NCBI RefSeq assembly: GCF_003469185.1
Contig: NZ_QSIL01000008.1
Span: 62,001-126,000 of the forward strand
Direction of reading: 5' to 3'
Source of the DNA: Collinsella sp. AM34-10
GTDB lineage: Bacteria > Actinomycetota > Coriobacteriia > Coriobacteriales > Coriobacteriaceae
Length of the DNA: 64,000 nt
Shown here: positions 32,249-41,830 of the stretch, in pieces
Numbering within the stretch: position 1 is the first letter of the stretch
Layout: each line of letters starts with the position of its first letter
Made by a program: the position numbers and the translations under genes
The notes under the pieces: model-generated
What the model was told of the DNA's origin: nothing
The model's input: only the letters and a program-made list of their open reading frames with translations
Databases searched by the model: none

Positions 32249-33466
32249 TCAGCGGTCGTTGTCCTTCAGCAGGCGCCATAAAGTCGTGCGGCTTATACCG
32301 AGCACCTCTGCCGCACGTGTCCTGTTGCCGTGAAGGTGCTGCAGAACCAACCGTGCGACATCGCGCTCGGTATCGGCCAGGGGACGCAAGATGTACAAAT
32401 CGCTTTCGAGCGCCGGGGCGCCAAAGGTCGCGGTCTTGATAACGTCCTCCTGGGCAAGCACCTCTTTCGCCACGGCACGCTCCACCGTTCCAGCCCCCAC
32501 TAATATATAGAGTCGTTCAGAGACTTCACGCAGCTGCAGGTAATTGCGGGGCCAACGGTACGCATCGAGCGTCTCTGCCGCGGCGGCGGACAACATGGGG
32601 GCACCCGTCTTAAACATATCTGCCAGATACCCCAGATAGCGCGCAACCTTTTCCGACGCGCCGCCCTGCTCGGCAATCGCCGGCGCCACACTCACGGCAC
32701 AGGCCAGACGCTCGGTTACAAAAGCAGCCTGATCGCTTTCGCCGCCGCCCGGCATATCGTTTGCCGTCAACACCACATGGCAACGAGTTGCGAGCGCCGT
32801 GTCGATCATTGCGGACACGAGCTCGCGCAGACGTTGGGGGCCAACAGCATGCCAGCCGCCCATACAAAGTGTCAGCCCCGTTTGGAATAGCGGCGATTCG
32901 GAACTTTTGAGCAGATGGCGCCAGCCGCGATCCGTAAGCTCATCGAGCGCAACGGACACAAAGGGCTGATCGGCATAGGGTCCATCCAGGTACAGGCGTC
33001 TTGCAATCTGATCCTGTCCCGCGCCCAGCTCGCCCTCGAGCATAAGGGGCACCCCACGCGCATAGCTCTCCCGTACGGGGACAGCGACCGCCGCCGCGTC
33101 TTCGACGATGCCGTACGTGCTCGACGCGTAGCGAGCCTCGACTTCGTCGGCATTGAGCCACTCGATGCCCGCATGCGTCGCAGCGGCGCGCACCTCATGC
33201 GCCACGACCACCCAAAGCGCTCCGCGCTCCTTGGCCGTCGGGCGCACCGTCAAGCTCAACCGCACGCCCTCGTGGCCCATCACCAGGCGCGCCCCATCGC
33301 CCACGCGAGCGAGACGCTCGGAAACAAAAGCAGCGATATCCTGCTCGAGCGCCGCGTCACTCATAGTCGAGATCACAACGCCACCGCGCTCGTCGATTGC
33401 CAGCGCCGATGCTCCGGCTGCGGACAATGCCTCAATCAGAATCTGCAGCTTGGCATCGCTATCCAT
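32249..33466 (-). CDS. NtrC/PrpR-like Fis-type regulator with degenerate AAA+ domain
   Basis: 405 residues from ATG 33466; the frame is open 20 codons further upstream but the domain starts here. An N-terminal PAS/GAF-like segment (1-120) precedes an AAA+ sigma-54-interaction-type domain (about 140-330). In place of the Walker A GESGTGKE it has GELGAGQD, so the nucleotide-binding Lys is missing; the later GAFTGA loop is not visible, while RWPRNYLQLREVSERL matches the WPGN-L-EL region. The C-terminus is a Fis helix-turn-helix (VLQHLHGNRTRAAEVLGISRTTLW). It is therefore likely a DNA-binding regulator that does not remodel sigma-54 (inference). The neighbour YeiH starts upstream on the same strand, 266 nt away. 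Confidence 0.8.
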   Translation of the reverse strand: MDSDAKLQILIEALSAAGASALAIDERGGVVISTMSDAALEQDIAAFVSERLARVGDGARLVMGHEGVRLSLTVRPTAKERGALWVVVAHEVRAAATHAGIEWLNADEVEARYASSTYGIVEDAAAVAVPVRESYARGVPLMLEGELGAGQDQIARRLYLDGPYADQPFVSVALDELTDRGWRHLLKSSESPLFQTGLTLCMGGWHAVGPQRLRELVSAMIDTALATRCHVVLTANDMPGGGESDQAAFVTERLACAVSVAPAIAEQGGASEKVARYLGYLADMFKTGAPMLSAAAAETLDAYRWPRNYLQLREVSERLYILVGAGTVERAVAKEVLAQEDVIKTATFGAPALESDLYILRPLADTERDVARLVLQHLHGNRTRAAEVLGISRTTLWRLLKDNDR

Positions 33467-33591
33467 GATTTGTCCCTGTCCGCGGCGACGTGCAACCGCC
33501 GACGGTCGCACGACCGAGTGTTTCAAAATTGAACGATATTACTCACCAAACACTATAGGGCAAAAGTCGCCGTCCTGCGAGTATATGAATT

Positions 33592-33617
33592 GCCCCGCAT
33601 CGCCATCCTGGCGGGGC
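33592..33617. terminator. GC hairpin between YeiH and the Fis-type regulator
   Basis: GCCCCGC (33592-33598) and GCGGGGC (33611-33617) form a 7-bp stem with a 12-nt loop. It is downstream of the YeiH stop (minus strand). There is no T-run, so the call is weak. Nothing else is seen in 33467-33732. Confidence 0.4.
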
Positions 33618-33732
33618 GATAAGAGCTCTTCGGGACCTATCAACCTGCGGACAAGCCATACCCGCAAGAGCTCCTATCGCTCCACCGTGAGAATGCGCTC
33701 GCCAGCACGCAACACGCAAATCAGCTACTTCT

Positions 33733-34767
33733 CTACCAGATTCCCAGCACGTGCTGCATTCCCAAACTCATGCATGCAATGCCAATCCAGCAGCAAAAGC
33801 CCAATGCGATAGGTTTGCCGCCCTTTTTGACCAGCTCGACGATATCGGTATTAAAGCCAATAGCCGCCATGGCCATCACAATAAAGAACTTCGACAGCTC
33901 CTTGATGGGCGCCGTAATAGATGCAGGAAGCTGAAGCACCGTGGTGATCACGCTCGCCAGCACAAAGAACAACACAAACATGGGAAACGCACGTTTAAGC
34001 GAGAACGTGCTTTTGGCGTCGCCGCCGGCCTTGCGCGCCAGATGCATCTGCCAGCATGCGAGAGCCAATGTAATGGGAATAATGGCCAGCGTCCTGGTGA
34101 GCTTAACCACTGTGGCGCTTTCGAGCACATTGGCGCCGGGATGCATGCTGTCCCAGGCACTCGCCGCAGCCGTTACGGACGAGGTGTCGTTGATGGCGGT
34201 GCCGGCAAACAGGCCAAAGCCCTCGTTGGTCAGCCCGAGCATGCCGCCGAGCGTCGGAAACACGAGCGCCGCGATAACGTTAAACAGGAAGATGACCGAA
34301 ATGGCTTGGGCAATCTCGCGATCATCAGCATCGATAACGGGCGCGGTCGCAGCGATGGCCGAACCGCCGCAAATCGACGAGCCCACACCCACAAGCGTCG
34401 CGATCTTGCCCGGCACGTTCATAACGCGGCAGAGCACAAAGGCGATGACAAGCGAGGTCGAGATCGTCGCCACGATAATCGGCAGCGACTGGGCGCCCTT
34501 GGACAGAATCTGCGAGAGGTTCATGCCAAAGCCAAGCAGGATAACCGCGTACTGCAAGACTTTTTTAGACGTATAGGTGACACCGGCGGCGAGCTGTTCG
34601 CGGCGATTCTTGGGAAAGACAAGCGCCAGAACCATGCCAAAGAGGATGGCAAATACCGGCCCACCGACCACCTCAATCTGTTTGCCAAACAACGTCGCGG
34701 GGATGGCGATGATGAGGCAGAACAAGACGCCCTTCCAGCGCTCGCGTACGATATTTGCCAGTTGCAT
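33733..34767 (-). CDS. YeiH/UPF0324 family membrane transporter
   Basis: 344 residues. About ten hydrophobic helices. Family motifs: FGKQIEVVGGPVFAILFGMV, VILLGFGMNLSQIL, VGVGSSICGGSAIAATAPVI (conserved CGGSAI), FGLFAGTAINDTSSVTAAAS and AMAAIGFNTDIVELVKKGG. Members include the taurine-linked TauZ and YeiH, suggested to export sulfite/sulfate or similar anions; the function is not settled. ATG 34767 has GAAAGAAGGAATCC upstream. It is divergent from a GntR-family gene, which may control it (inference), and is followed by a Fis-type regulator. Confidence 0.88.
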   Translation of the reverse strand: MQLANIVRERWKGVLFCLIIAIPATLFGKQIEVVGGPVFAILFGMVLALVFPKNRREQLAAGVTYTSKKVLQYAVILLGFGMNLSQILSKGAQSLPIIVATISTSLVIAFVLCRVMNVPGKIATLVGVGSSICGGSAIAATAPVIDADDREIAQAISVIFLFNVIAALVFPTLGGMLGLTNEGFGLFAGTAINDTSSVTAAASAWDSMHPGANVLESATVVKLTRTLAIIPITLALACWQMHLARKAGGDAKSTFSLKRAFPMFVLFFVLASVITTVLQLPASITAPIKELSKFFIVMAMAAIGFNTDIVELVKKGGKPIALGFCCWIGIACMSLGMQHVLGIW

Positions 34768-34960
34768 ATGGGATTCCTTCTTTCTATTTCACGTTTGCGA
34801 CGGCTTATGATACGGCAACATTGGGCACAGCCCTGCGCAAATACAGACTAAGATGCCGCAATAGTTCTTGGGCAACAGCCGAATTACCCGCCGCGGAGAG
34901 CTGATTCGCGGCATAATTAACAGCTGATATATGAGTGTGATAGAACGGTTGTGAGGCACT

Positions 34961-35662
34961 ATGGAAGAATCGATGCACGTCGGCGAGCAGGAAACGAGCC
35001 TACAGGACCAGTCCTACCACACCATTCGACGCAAAATCGTCTACCTGGACTACAAGCCGGGCGAAAAGCTAGGCGTCAAGCAGCTTTGCGACGACCTGGA
35101 TATGGGGCGCACCCCTGTGCGCGAGGCACTGGTGCGTCTGGCGCAAGAGGGCCTGGTGCGCACCGTGCCCCAAAGCGGCACCTATGTCTCGCCCATCAAC
35201 CTCACCTTTGCCGAGAGCGCCTGCTACATTCGCGAACACCTGGAAAAACAGGTAATTGTGGAGTGCTGCGCCCGTGCCACCTCGGCAGGCATCGAGCAGC
35301 TCGACCGAGCCATCGCGCTGCAGGAAAAGGCCATGGCCGAAGAGGATCGCATCGGATTCTTTTTAAGCGACAACCTCATGCACCGCATGATCTTTAGCAT
35401 CGCGTGCCGCAGCACCGTGTGGTCGTGGCTCGAGGCGACCAATGCCGACCTGGAGCGCTTCCGCTGGCTGCGCGCCGCCACGCAGAGGCTCGACAATCAG
35501 GAGATTGTTAACGAGCACAAGCAAATCCGCCGAGCCATCGCCGGCCGCGACCCCATCGAGGCGAGCTTTTTGGTCAGCAAGCACCTGCATATGATGTTCC
35601 GCAACCAGACCGAGGTCCTGGACCAATATCCCAAGTACTTCGAGACCAGCAAGCTCCGCTAA
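34961..35662 (+). CDS. GntR (FadR subfamily) transcriptional regulator
   Basis: 233 residues. Winged helix 15-85: SYHTIRRKIVYLDYKPGEKL, then QLCDDLDMGRTPVREALVRLAQEGLV, the GntR signature. The C-terminal FCD-type all-helical ligand domain (95-220) has ACYIREHLEKQVIVECCA, and a metal-binding His/Asp pattern with DNLMHRMIFSIA and HKQIRRAI...EASFLVSKHL. Such proteins sense organic acids or sugar acids. Divergent from YeiH (193-nt gap with TGATATATGAG near the start, a possible operator). The stop codon coincides with the start of a repeat element. Confidence 0.88.
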   Translation: MEESMHVGEQETSLQDQSYHTIRRKIVYLDYKPGEKLGVKQLCDDLDMGRTPVREALVRLAQEGLVRTVPQSGTYVSPINLTFAESACYIREHLEKQVIVECCARATSAGIEQLDRAIALQEKAMAEEDRIGFFLSDNLMHRMIFSIACRSTVWSWLEATNADLERFRWLRAATQRLDNQEIVNEHKQIRRAIAGRDPIEASFLVSKHLHMMFRNQTEVLDQYPKYFETSKLR

Positions 35663-35712
35663 CCTGCCAAAAAGGGACAGGTTTATTTCGGCAGGTTTTA
35701 TCTGGGCAAATG
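35661..35712. repeat. AACCTGCC palindromic element, copy 1
   Basis: AACCTGCC (35661-35668) and GGCAGGTT (35690-35697) flank GGGACAGGTT, followed by TTATCTGGG. The unit recurs at 38010-38062 (opposite orientation) and 41235-41290. It overlaps the stop codon of the GntR gene. Confidence 0.7.
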
Positions 35713-35754
35713 CAACAAGGCCCGACTCCGCCACAACGGAGCCGGGCCTTGTTG
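35713..35754 (+). terminator. Terminator of the GntR-family gene
   Basis: CAACAAGGCCCGACTCCG and CGGAGCCGGGCCTTGTTG with a 6-nt loop; 18-bp stem with one mismatch, followed by TTGG. Confidence 0.75.
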
Positions 35755-35802
35755 TTGGCGCGTTTCGACAACAGAGCACTCGATGTCAGTCGTCAACAGT
35801 GA

Positions 35803-35902
35803 GCGAGCCGCATTTGCGCCAAGGTGACGTGAAATGAGAGGGCGCTGACCTTCTGGTCGCGCCCTCGAAATTGAACGTCAGATTGGCGTGAATGCGGCTC
35901 GC
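35803..35902. repeat. Compound palindrome, GGGCGCGACC family, copy 1
   Basis: Outer 12-bp arms GCGAGCCGCATT (35803-35814) / AATGCGGCTCGC (35891-35902), then TGACGT...ACGTCA (35825-35830, 35875-35880), then an inner GAGGGCGC-GACC stem (about 35838-35866). About 65 nt of the centre matches 41107-41177 in the opposite orientation at roughly 80% identity, while the outer arms differ. It lies between the GntR gene and the end of glmS. Confidence 0.75.
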
Positions 35903-35917
35903 GCAGCGTCGACCGGT

Positions 35918-35939
35918 CCGCCGTTCGGCAGAACGGCGG
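35918..35939. terminator. Hairpin just beyond the glmS stop codon
   Basis: CCGCCGTTC, loop GGCA, GAACGGCGG, 9 nt from the glmS stop. Same stem as at 31523-31544. The T-run is poor. Confidence 0.5.
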
Positions 35940-35947
35940 AACAACAA

Positions 35948-37795
<1,848 letters not shown>

Positions 37796-37957
37796 AGGAT
37801 AAATCCCTTCGTCCGCGTGACTGCAAAACGTCCACGCACATGGGGCGCTGAGACGTATAACGTTCGAGTATTGTACTCACGCAGACGCAAGCTGATATAC
37901 CAGAAGTGGTATCCCAACTTAGATACCACCCGATGCACACACGTCCAGCCGGTCCAA

Positions 37958-37993
37958 ACCACCACAATGGGAACAGGCACCTTTGTGGTGGCT
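37958..37993. repeat. GGGACAGG-centre hairpin, ACCACCACAAAG stem, copy 2
   Basis: ACCACCACAATGG (37959-37971) and CCTTTGTGGTGG (37980-37991) around GAACAGGCAC. Close copy of 7655-7691. It lies between the divergent glmS and LacI genes. Confidence 0.7.
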
Positions 37994-38009
37994 TGGTCTG
38001 GCAGCATCG

Positions 38010-38062
38010 TTTCCCCAGATAAAACCTGCCAAAATAAACCTGTCCCTAATTGGCAGGTTTTG
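38010..38062. repeat. AACCTGCC palindromic element, copy 2 (minus orientation)
   Basis: AACCTGCC (38023-38030) and GGCAGGTT (38052-38059) flank AACCTGTCCC. On the minus strand the unit continues TTTATCTGGGGAAACG exactly as in the copy at 41235-41290. It lies directly upstream of the LacI promoter. Confidence 0.75.
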
Positions 38063-38084
38063 CCACCCCAGGGGCGGGCGATGC

Positions 38085-38090
38085 TACAAT
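38085..38090 (+). promoter_or_regulatory. Extended -10 (TGCTACAAT) for the LacI-family gene
   Basis: TACAAT preceded by TGC lies 35 nt before the ATG at 38126. TTGAAACGCATCAA (38102-38115) between it and the gene is a partial inverted repeat and a possible autoregulatory site. Confidence 0.45.
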
Positions 38091-38125
38091 CTGGCTTGTA
38101 CTTGAAACGCATCAAAGGGGCCGCT

Positions 38126-39238
38126 ATGGCAAAGGTTAAAATCAGCGACGTCGCGCGCGAAGCCGGGGTTTCGTTGGGCACAGTTTCCAACGCGCTCAAC
38201 CATCCCGAAAAGTTGCGTCCCGAGACCCTCAAGCTCATTAACGAAACCATCAATCGACTGGGCTACCTGCCCAACCAAAGCGCTCGTCAGCTCGCGGGCG
38301 GTGCCACCAAGTCCTTTGGCCTGGTGCTCCCCCGTCTCGATCACGGTTTTTCGCTCCAAATCGCCAGCGGCGCCCACAACGAGGCCCGCAAGCACGGCTA
38401 CGACCTGCTCATCGCCAACGCCGATAACGACGATATTCTCCAGGACCATTACCTGCGCTATTTTATGGGCACCCAGATGTCCGGCGTTATGGTTCAGCCC
38501 ATGGCATCCCCCGACTGGCACCCCGCCATGACCAAGATGCCCGTGCCGATCGTCCATCTGGACATCCATTGCTCCGAGCCCGGCTACTACGTAGCGGCCG
38601 ACAACGAGGCCCAGGGTCGCATCATTGCCGAACTCGCCATCGCCCGTGGCGCGCGCCATATTGTCGTCGTCGGCCGAGCAGCATTTATGCAACTCACCCT
38701 GCGCGTCCTTGGCATTCACAAGGCGCTCGCCCTACATCCCGACATCAAGATCGAAGTCATTGACGCCGGCGAGTGGAACACGGCGGCCGACGGCTATGGT
38801 ATCGGCAACCAAATCGCCGAGCGTCCCGCCGACGAACGCCCCGATTTTGTCGTCGGTCTAACCGACGTGCTGGCCTCTGGCGTCGTTTCGGCACTGGTCG
38901 ACAAGGGCATCTCTGTCCCCGGGCAAGTACGCGTAGCAGGCTGCGATGGTAACCCGCTCGCTTGGAGCGGATCGGTCCCGCTCACTACGGTAGCGCCCCC
39001 GGGCTACGAAATTGGCCGCAAGGGCGTCCAACTGCTGATGGAGCAAATCGAGAACAAGGCCCCGGCAAAGACCAAGCATATCCGCGTCGGCTCTGCAGCG
39101 CGCACCGTCACCGCAGTCACGGCCACCGAGAATATCAACCGCCAAGAACTGGTACGTCCGTTCCTACTGGAGCGCGCCAGCACCCAGGCAAGCACCCAGA
39201 CCGACGCCACGGCCATCAACCTCGGCGCGTATCTATAG
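38126..39238 (+). CDS. LacI-family transcriptional regulator
   Basis: 370 residues from ATG 38126 (AAAGGGG upstream). The frame is open for thousands of bases upstream only because it runs antisense to glmS. Residues 1-60: LacI helix-turn-helix and hinge (VKISDVAREAGVSLGTVSNALNHP, RLGYLPNQSARQLAG). Residues 65-340: periplasmic-binding-protein-like sugar-sensing domain (FGLVLPRLDHGFSLQIASGA, DFVVGLTDVLASGVVSALVDKG, VRVAGCDGNPLA). The ligand is unknown. Not next to a transporter: glmS is divergent and a HAD phosphatase is convergent, so the target is unclear. Confidence 0.9.
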   Translation: MAKVKISDVAREAGVSLGTVSNALNHPEKLRPETLKLINETINRLGYLPNQSARQLAGGATKSFGLVLPRLDHGFSLQIASGAHNEARKHGYDLLIANADNDDILQDHYLRYFMGTQMSGVMVQPMASPDWHPAMTKMPVPIVHLDIHCSEPGYYVAADNEAQGRIIAELAIARGARHIVVVGRAAFMQLTLRVLGIHKALALHPDIKIEVIDAGEWNTAADGYGIGNQIAERPADERPDFVVGLTDVLASGVVSALVDKGISVPGQVRVAGCDGNPLAWSGSVPLTTVAPPGYEIGRKGVQLLMEQIENKAPAKTKHIRVGSAARTVTAVTATENINRQELVRPFLLERASTQASTQTDATAINLGAYL

Positions 39239-39264
39239 CACGCCCGCAAGTATGCTAAGTCGCC

Positions 39265-39312
39265 GCTTAAGCAAAAGGGGCCCGACCATTGCCGGGCCCC
39301 TTTTGCTTAAGC
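39265..39312. terminator. Bidirectional terminator, perfect 20-bp stem
   Basis: GCTTAAGCAAAAGGGGCCCG (39265-39284) and its exact complement (39293-39312) with an 8-nt loop. A- and T-runs on either side make it functional for both the LacI gene and the convergent HAD gene. Confidence 0.9.
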
Positions 39313-39351
39313 GCAAACGTGGGTAATTGCTCGTTTCAACACCGCAATTGT

Positions 39352-40002
39352 CTAGCGCACGGCCTTGACCACCGCCGTCAGATCGAACAGCGTATCGAGC
39401 ACGGCCTCGCAGCCGTCCACCACGTCCTGCGGCAGCGGCACGATATCGGGGACGACACAGACGTGGCAACCGGCCGTAATGCCCGAGACGCAGCCGTTGC
39501 GCGAATCCTCGACCACGGCACACTCCTCGGGAGCAAAGCCCGCGCGCTCGCAGGCGAGCAGATACATCTCGGGGTCGGGCTTACCGTGCACGACGTCCTC
39601 GCCGCAGGTCACCGTCTCAAACTTGTCAAAAAGACCGACCATCTTAAGGTTGCGCTCGGCCGTAACGAGACGCGACGACGTCGCCAGGCCCACGTGATAG
39701 CCCGCAGCCAGCAGCTCGTCTATGCACTCGGCGGCACCGGCCTTAAGCTCCAAATCGGTCTTAACTATCTCGTCGCGAATCTCCTTGTGGCGATGATAGA
39801 TCGCCTCAGCGGTTTCTCTGCTGCCGTAATGCGCCTCAAGAATGTCCATGACATCGGGCAGCGTGCGACCGATAAACTGATGGATCAGCGCATCATCAAT
39901 CGCGACCCCAAGCTCGGCAGCGCCCGCTTTCCATGCCTTAATGCCCAAACGCTCGGTATCGACCAGCGTTCCGTCCATGTCAAAAATAACAGCCTTAATC
40001 AT
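39352..40002 (-). CDS. HAD-superfamily hydrolase, beta-phosphoglucomutase-like
   Basis: 216 residues from ATG 40002 (AGGGGA 5 nt upstream; an in-frame ATG five codons earlier lacks a site). HAD subfamily IA: motif I AVIFDMDGTLVDTERLG, cap domain with LIHQFIGRTLPDVMDIL, motif II GLATSSRLVTAERNL, motif IV EECAVVEDSRNGCVSGITAG. Members include beta-phosphoglucomutase and various sugar-phosphate phosphatases. The second Asp of motif I supports phosphatase or mutase chemistry. Substrate unknown. Monocistronic. Confidence 0.85.
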   Translation of the reverse strand: MIKAVIFDMDGTLVDTERLGIKAWKAGAAELGVAIDDALIHQFIGRTLPDVMDILEAHYGSRETAEAIYHRHKEIRDEIVKTDLELKAGAAECIDELLAAGYHVGLATSSRLVTAERNLKMVGLFDKFETVTCGEDVVHGKPDPEMYLLACERAGFAPEECAVVEDSRNGCVSGITAGCHVCVVPDIVPLPQDVVDGCEAVLDTLFDLTAVVKAVR

Positions 40003-40170
40003 CTCGGTCCCCTTCATCGGCTTGCGTTACCGCCACTCTACCGCACTTTACAAACTTGTATATAACGTATATAGCATATTGAACTTCCGTTACATAGATA
40101 GAAGTCTTATGGCGAGCTGCTCGGTAGGATTATAGTTTTCGACCGAGTACTCAACGGTAAGGAACGTTTC

Positions 40171-41049
40171 ATGTTTTCAGATAGCACCGCGTCCACAAAG
40201 GAGCTTCAGGACAAACTCGCAGCGCTCGAGCAGCTGCTTTTGGCATACGGTCGCGTCGCCATCGGCTTTTCCGGCGGCGTCGACAGCAGCTTTTTGGCCG
40301 CGGTCTGCGCCCGTATCATGCCCGCCGACACGCTTCTCGTTCACCTCACCACGCCGCTCATCGGCACGCCCGAACAGACCTCGTTTGAGCGCTCCGTTGA
40401 TGGACAAGCCAATGAGGGGCCGCATTTTAAGCTCCCCGTGCTCAATCTTTCGGTCGATCAGCTGCAGCTCCCCCAAGTAGCCTGCAACGATGCCAATCGC
40501 TGCTACCACTGCAAGCATGCCGGCTTTACCGCTATCGTCAACCACGCCAAGTCGCTCGGCTTTCTCACCGTCATCGATGGCAGCAACGCAAGCGACCGCG
40601 GCGATTATCGCCCCGGCATGCGCGCCGCCCAGGAGCTCGGCGTACGCTCCCCTCTCATGGAGGTCGGCTTTACCAAGGACGAAGAGCGCGAGCTGCTGCG
40701 CGTATGGGGCTATCCCGTTTGGAACCTGCCGGCGGGAGCCTGTCTTGCCACGCGCGTCCCCACGGGCGAGGAGCTTACGCGCGATAAGATCGATTTAATC
40801 CGTACCTGCGAGGACTACCTGCACGATCTTGACCTGGCGCAGGTTCGCGCGCGCTTGGTCGGCGGCTGCATGCATATCGAGGCCGTTCCCGCAGATATCA
40901 CCAAGATTGCCGCTCTAGGCGGTAGTACCGTCGATGCCGAGGGCAAGACCCCGCTGCCCGCCGCCATCGAGTCCGCGCTGCGCGAGCTGGGCTGCGGTCA
41001 CATCTCCCCCGAGGTCACCCCCTACATCCACGGCAACATGAACCTATAA
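40171..41049 (+). CDS. larE: LarE-like ATP-dependent sacrificial sulfur transferase
   Basis: 292 residues. PP-loop ATP pyrophosphatase motif VAIGFSGGVDSSFLAAV (about 30-46), then CNDANRCYHCKHAGFTAIV, IDGSNASDRGDYRPGMRAA and the conserved cysteine in LPAGACLATRVPTGEELT, which in LarE donates its sulfur to the pyridinium biscarboxylic acid precursor of the nickel-pincer cofactor of lactate racemase. LarA, LarB and LarC are not adjacent in this window. It could supply the cofactor to a racemase elsewhere or act on a different substrate. ATG 40171 follows AAGGAACG. Confidence 0.88.
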   Translation: MFSDSTASTKELQDKLAALEQLLLAYGRVAIGFSGGVDSSFLAAVCARIMPADTLLVHLTTPLIGTPEQTSFERSVDGQANEGPHFKLPVLNLSVDQLQLPQVACNDANRCYHCKHAGFTAIVNHAKSLGFLTVIDGSNASDRGDYRPGMRAAQELGVRSPLMEVGFTKDEERELLRVWGYPVWNLPAGACLATRVPTGEELTRDKIDLIRTCEDYLHDLDLAQVRARLVGGCMHIEAVPADITKIAALGGSTVDAEGKTPLPAAIESALRELGCGHISPEVTPYIHGNMNL

Positions 41050-41076
41050 GTTACGCCGTTTTACAAACGGCGTAAC
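41050..41076 (+). terminator. Hairpin immediately after larE
   Basis: GTTACGCCGTTT and AAACGGCGTAAC with a 3-nt loop, starting at the base after the stop codon. 12-bp perfect stem, no T-run after it. Confidence 0.6.
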
Positions 41077-41106
41077 CGCTCGGCGCTGCGCAGGCCCCGG
41101 GCACGG

Positions 41107-41180
41107 CAATCTGACGCTCAACTTCACGGGCGCGACCAAAAGGTCAGCGCCCGCTTGTTTCACGTCACCTTGCCGCACCC
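41107..41180. repeat. Compound palindrome, GGGCGCGACC family, copy 2
   Basis: GGGCGCGACC (41128-41137) pairs with GGTCAGCGCCC (41142-41152, one bulge), inside TGACG...CGTCA arms (41112-41116, 41163-41167) and GGGCACGGCAA/TTGCCGCACCC. Matches the copy at 35815-35880 in reverse orientation. Confidence 0.7.
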
Positions 41181-41234
41181 GACGCCCGCTCGCTCGCGTA
41201 TGCTCAACCTGATCTACATAAGTAAACTGTCACC

Positions 41235-41290
41235 AACCTACCAAAAAGGGACAGGTTTGTTTTGGCAGGTTTTATCTGGGGAAACGCAAG
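41235..41290. repeat. AACCTGCC palindromic element, copy 3
   Basis: AACCTACC (41235-41242) and GGCAGGTT (41264-41271) flank AAGGGACAGGTTTG, followed by TTATCTGGGGAAACG. Nearly identical to the minus strand of 38010-38062. The larE-EIIA gap (41050-41366) is filled by this, the preceding element and two hairpins. Confidence 0.75.
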
Positions 41291-41291
41291 C

Positions 41292-41328
41292 AGGGCCGCG
41301 ACGCCTATATGGCGTCGCGGCCCTTTTC
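41292..41328 (+). terminator. Terminator hairpin between larE and the PTS operon
   Basis: AGGGCCGCGACGCC (41292-41305), loop TATAT, exact complement (41311-41324), then TTTTCC on the plus strand. It separates the rightward larE transcript from the leftward PTS operon. Confidence 0.8.
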
Positions 41329-41366
41329 CTTGGAGAAGGATCGATTGATTGAACGGGATGACCGTT

Positions 41367-41819
41367 CTAGTCTTCGAGTCCGCTATTGATGAGCTCCGCA
41401 ATCTCAACGGGATCGGTGCTCGCGCGCACCTTGTCACGGAAGCCGGCGTCCATCAGCATCACGGCAGCCTTGGAGAGCAGACGCAGATGCGTGGTTCCAG
41501 CCTCGCCGGCGGGCACGTACAGCGCGAGCGCAACATCGACGGGCACCCCATCGAAGCTCGGCCATTCAACGGGCTCGGCCAGTTTAAGCACGGCAACGCC
41601 CGGCGTGTGGATCGCGTCGCTTTTGGCATGCGGAACGGCAAAACCGGCGACAAGGCCGGTCTCGGCCTCGTTCTCGCGAGCGATAAAGGCAGCCTCTACG
41701 GCAGATGCGTCATCGGCAAAGCCGAGCTCGATGGCCTGCTCGGACAAATAATGCAGGGCGTCCTCGCGCGAGGCGGCGATATACCCAATCGTCACTTGGT
41801 TGGCAGATACAAATCCCAT
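41367..41819 (-). CDS. PTS EIIA component (fructose/mannitol type)
   Basis: 150 residues, one EIIA type-2 domain. The phosphorylated His is in VAGFAVPHAKSDAIHTPGVA. Start ATG 41819 has AAGGAAGG-like purines upstream (GTAAGGAAGGTTTCC). Last gene of a six-gene leftward operon; it would pass phosphate from HPr to the EIIBC protein encoded at the other end of the operon. EIIA and EIIBC separated by catabolic genes is unusual but the family match of both (fructose superfamily) supports a partnership. Confidence 0.9.
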   Translation of the reverse strand: MGFVSANQVTIGYIAASREDALHYLSEQAIELGFADDASAVEAAFIARENEAETGLVAGFAVPHAKSDAIHTPGVAVLKLAEPVEWPSFDGVPVDVALALYVPAGEAGTTHLRLLSKAAVMLMDAGFRDKVRASTDPVEIAELINSGLED

Positions 41820-41830
41820 GGAAACCTTCC

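Noticed and set aside
37796..38125. glmS ribozyme upstream of glmS
   Set aside because: No ribozyme-like conserved core is visible; the gap is occupied by two repeat hairpins and the LacI promoter.
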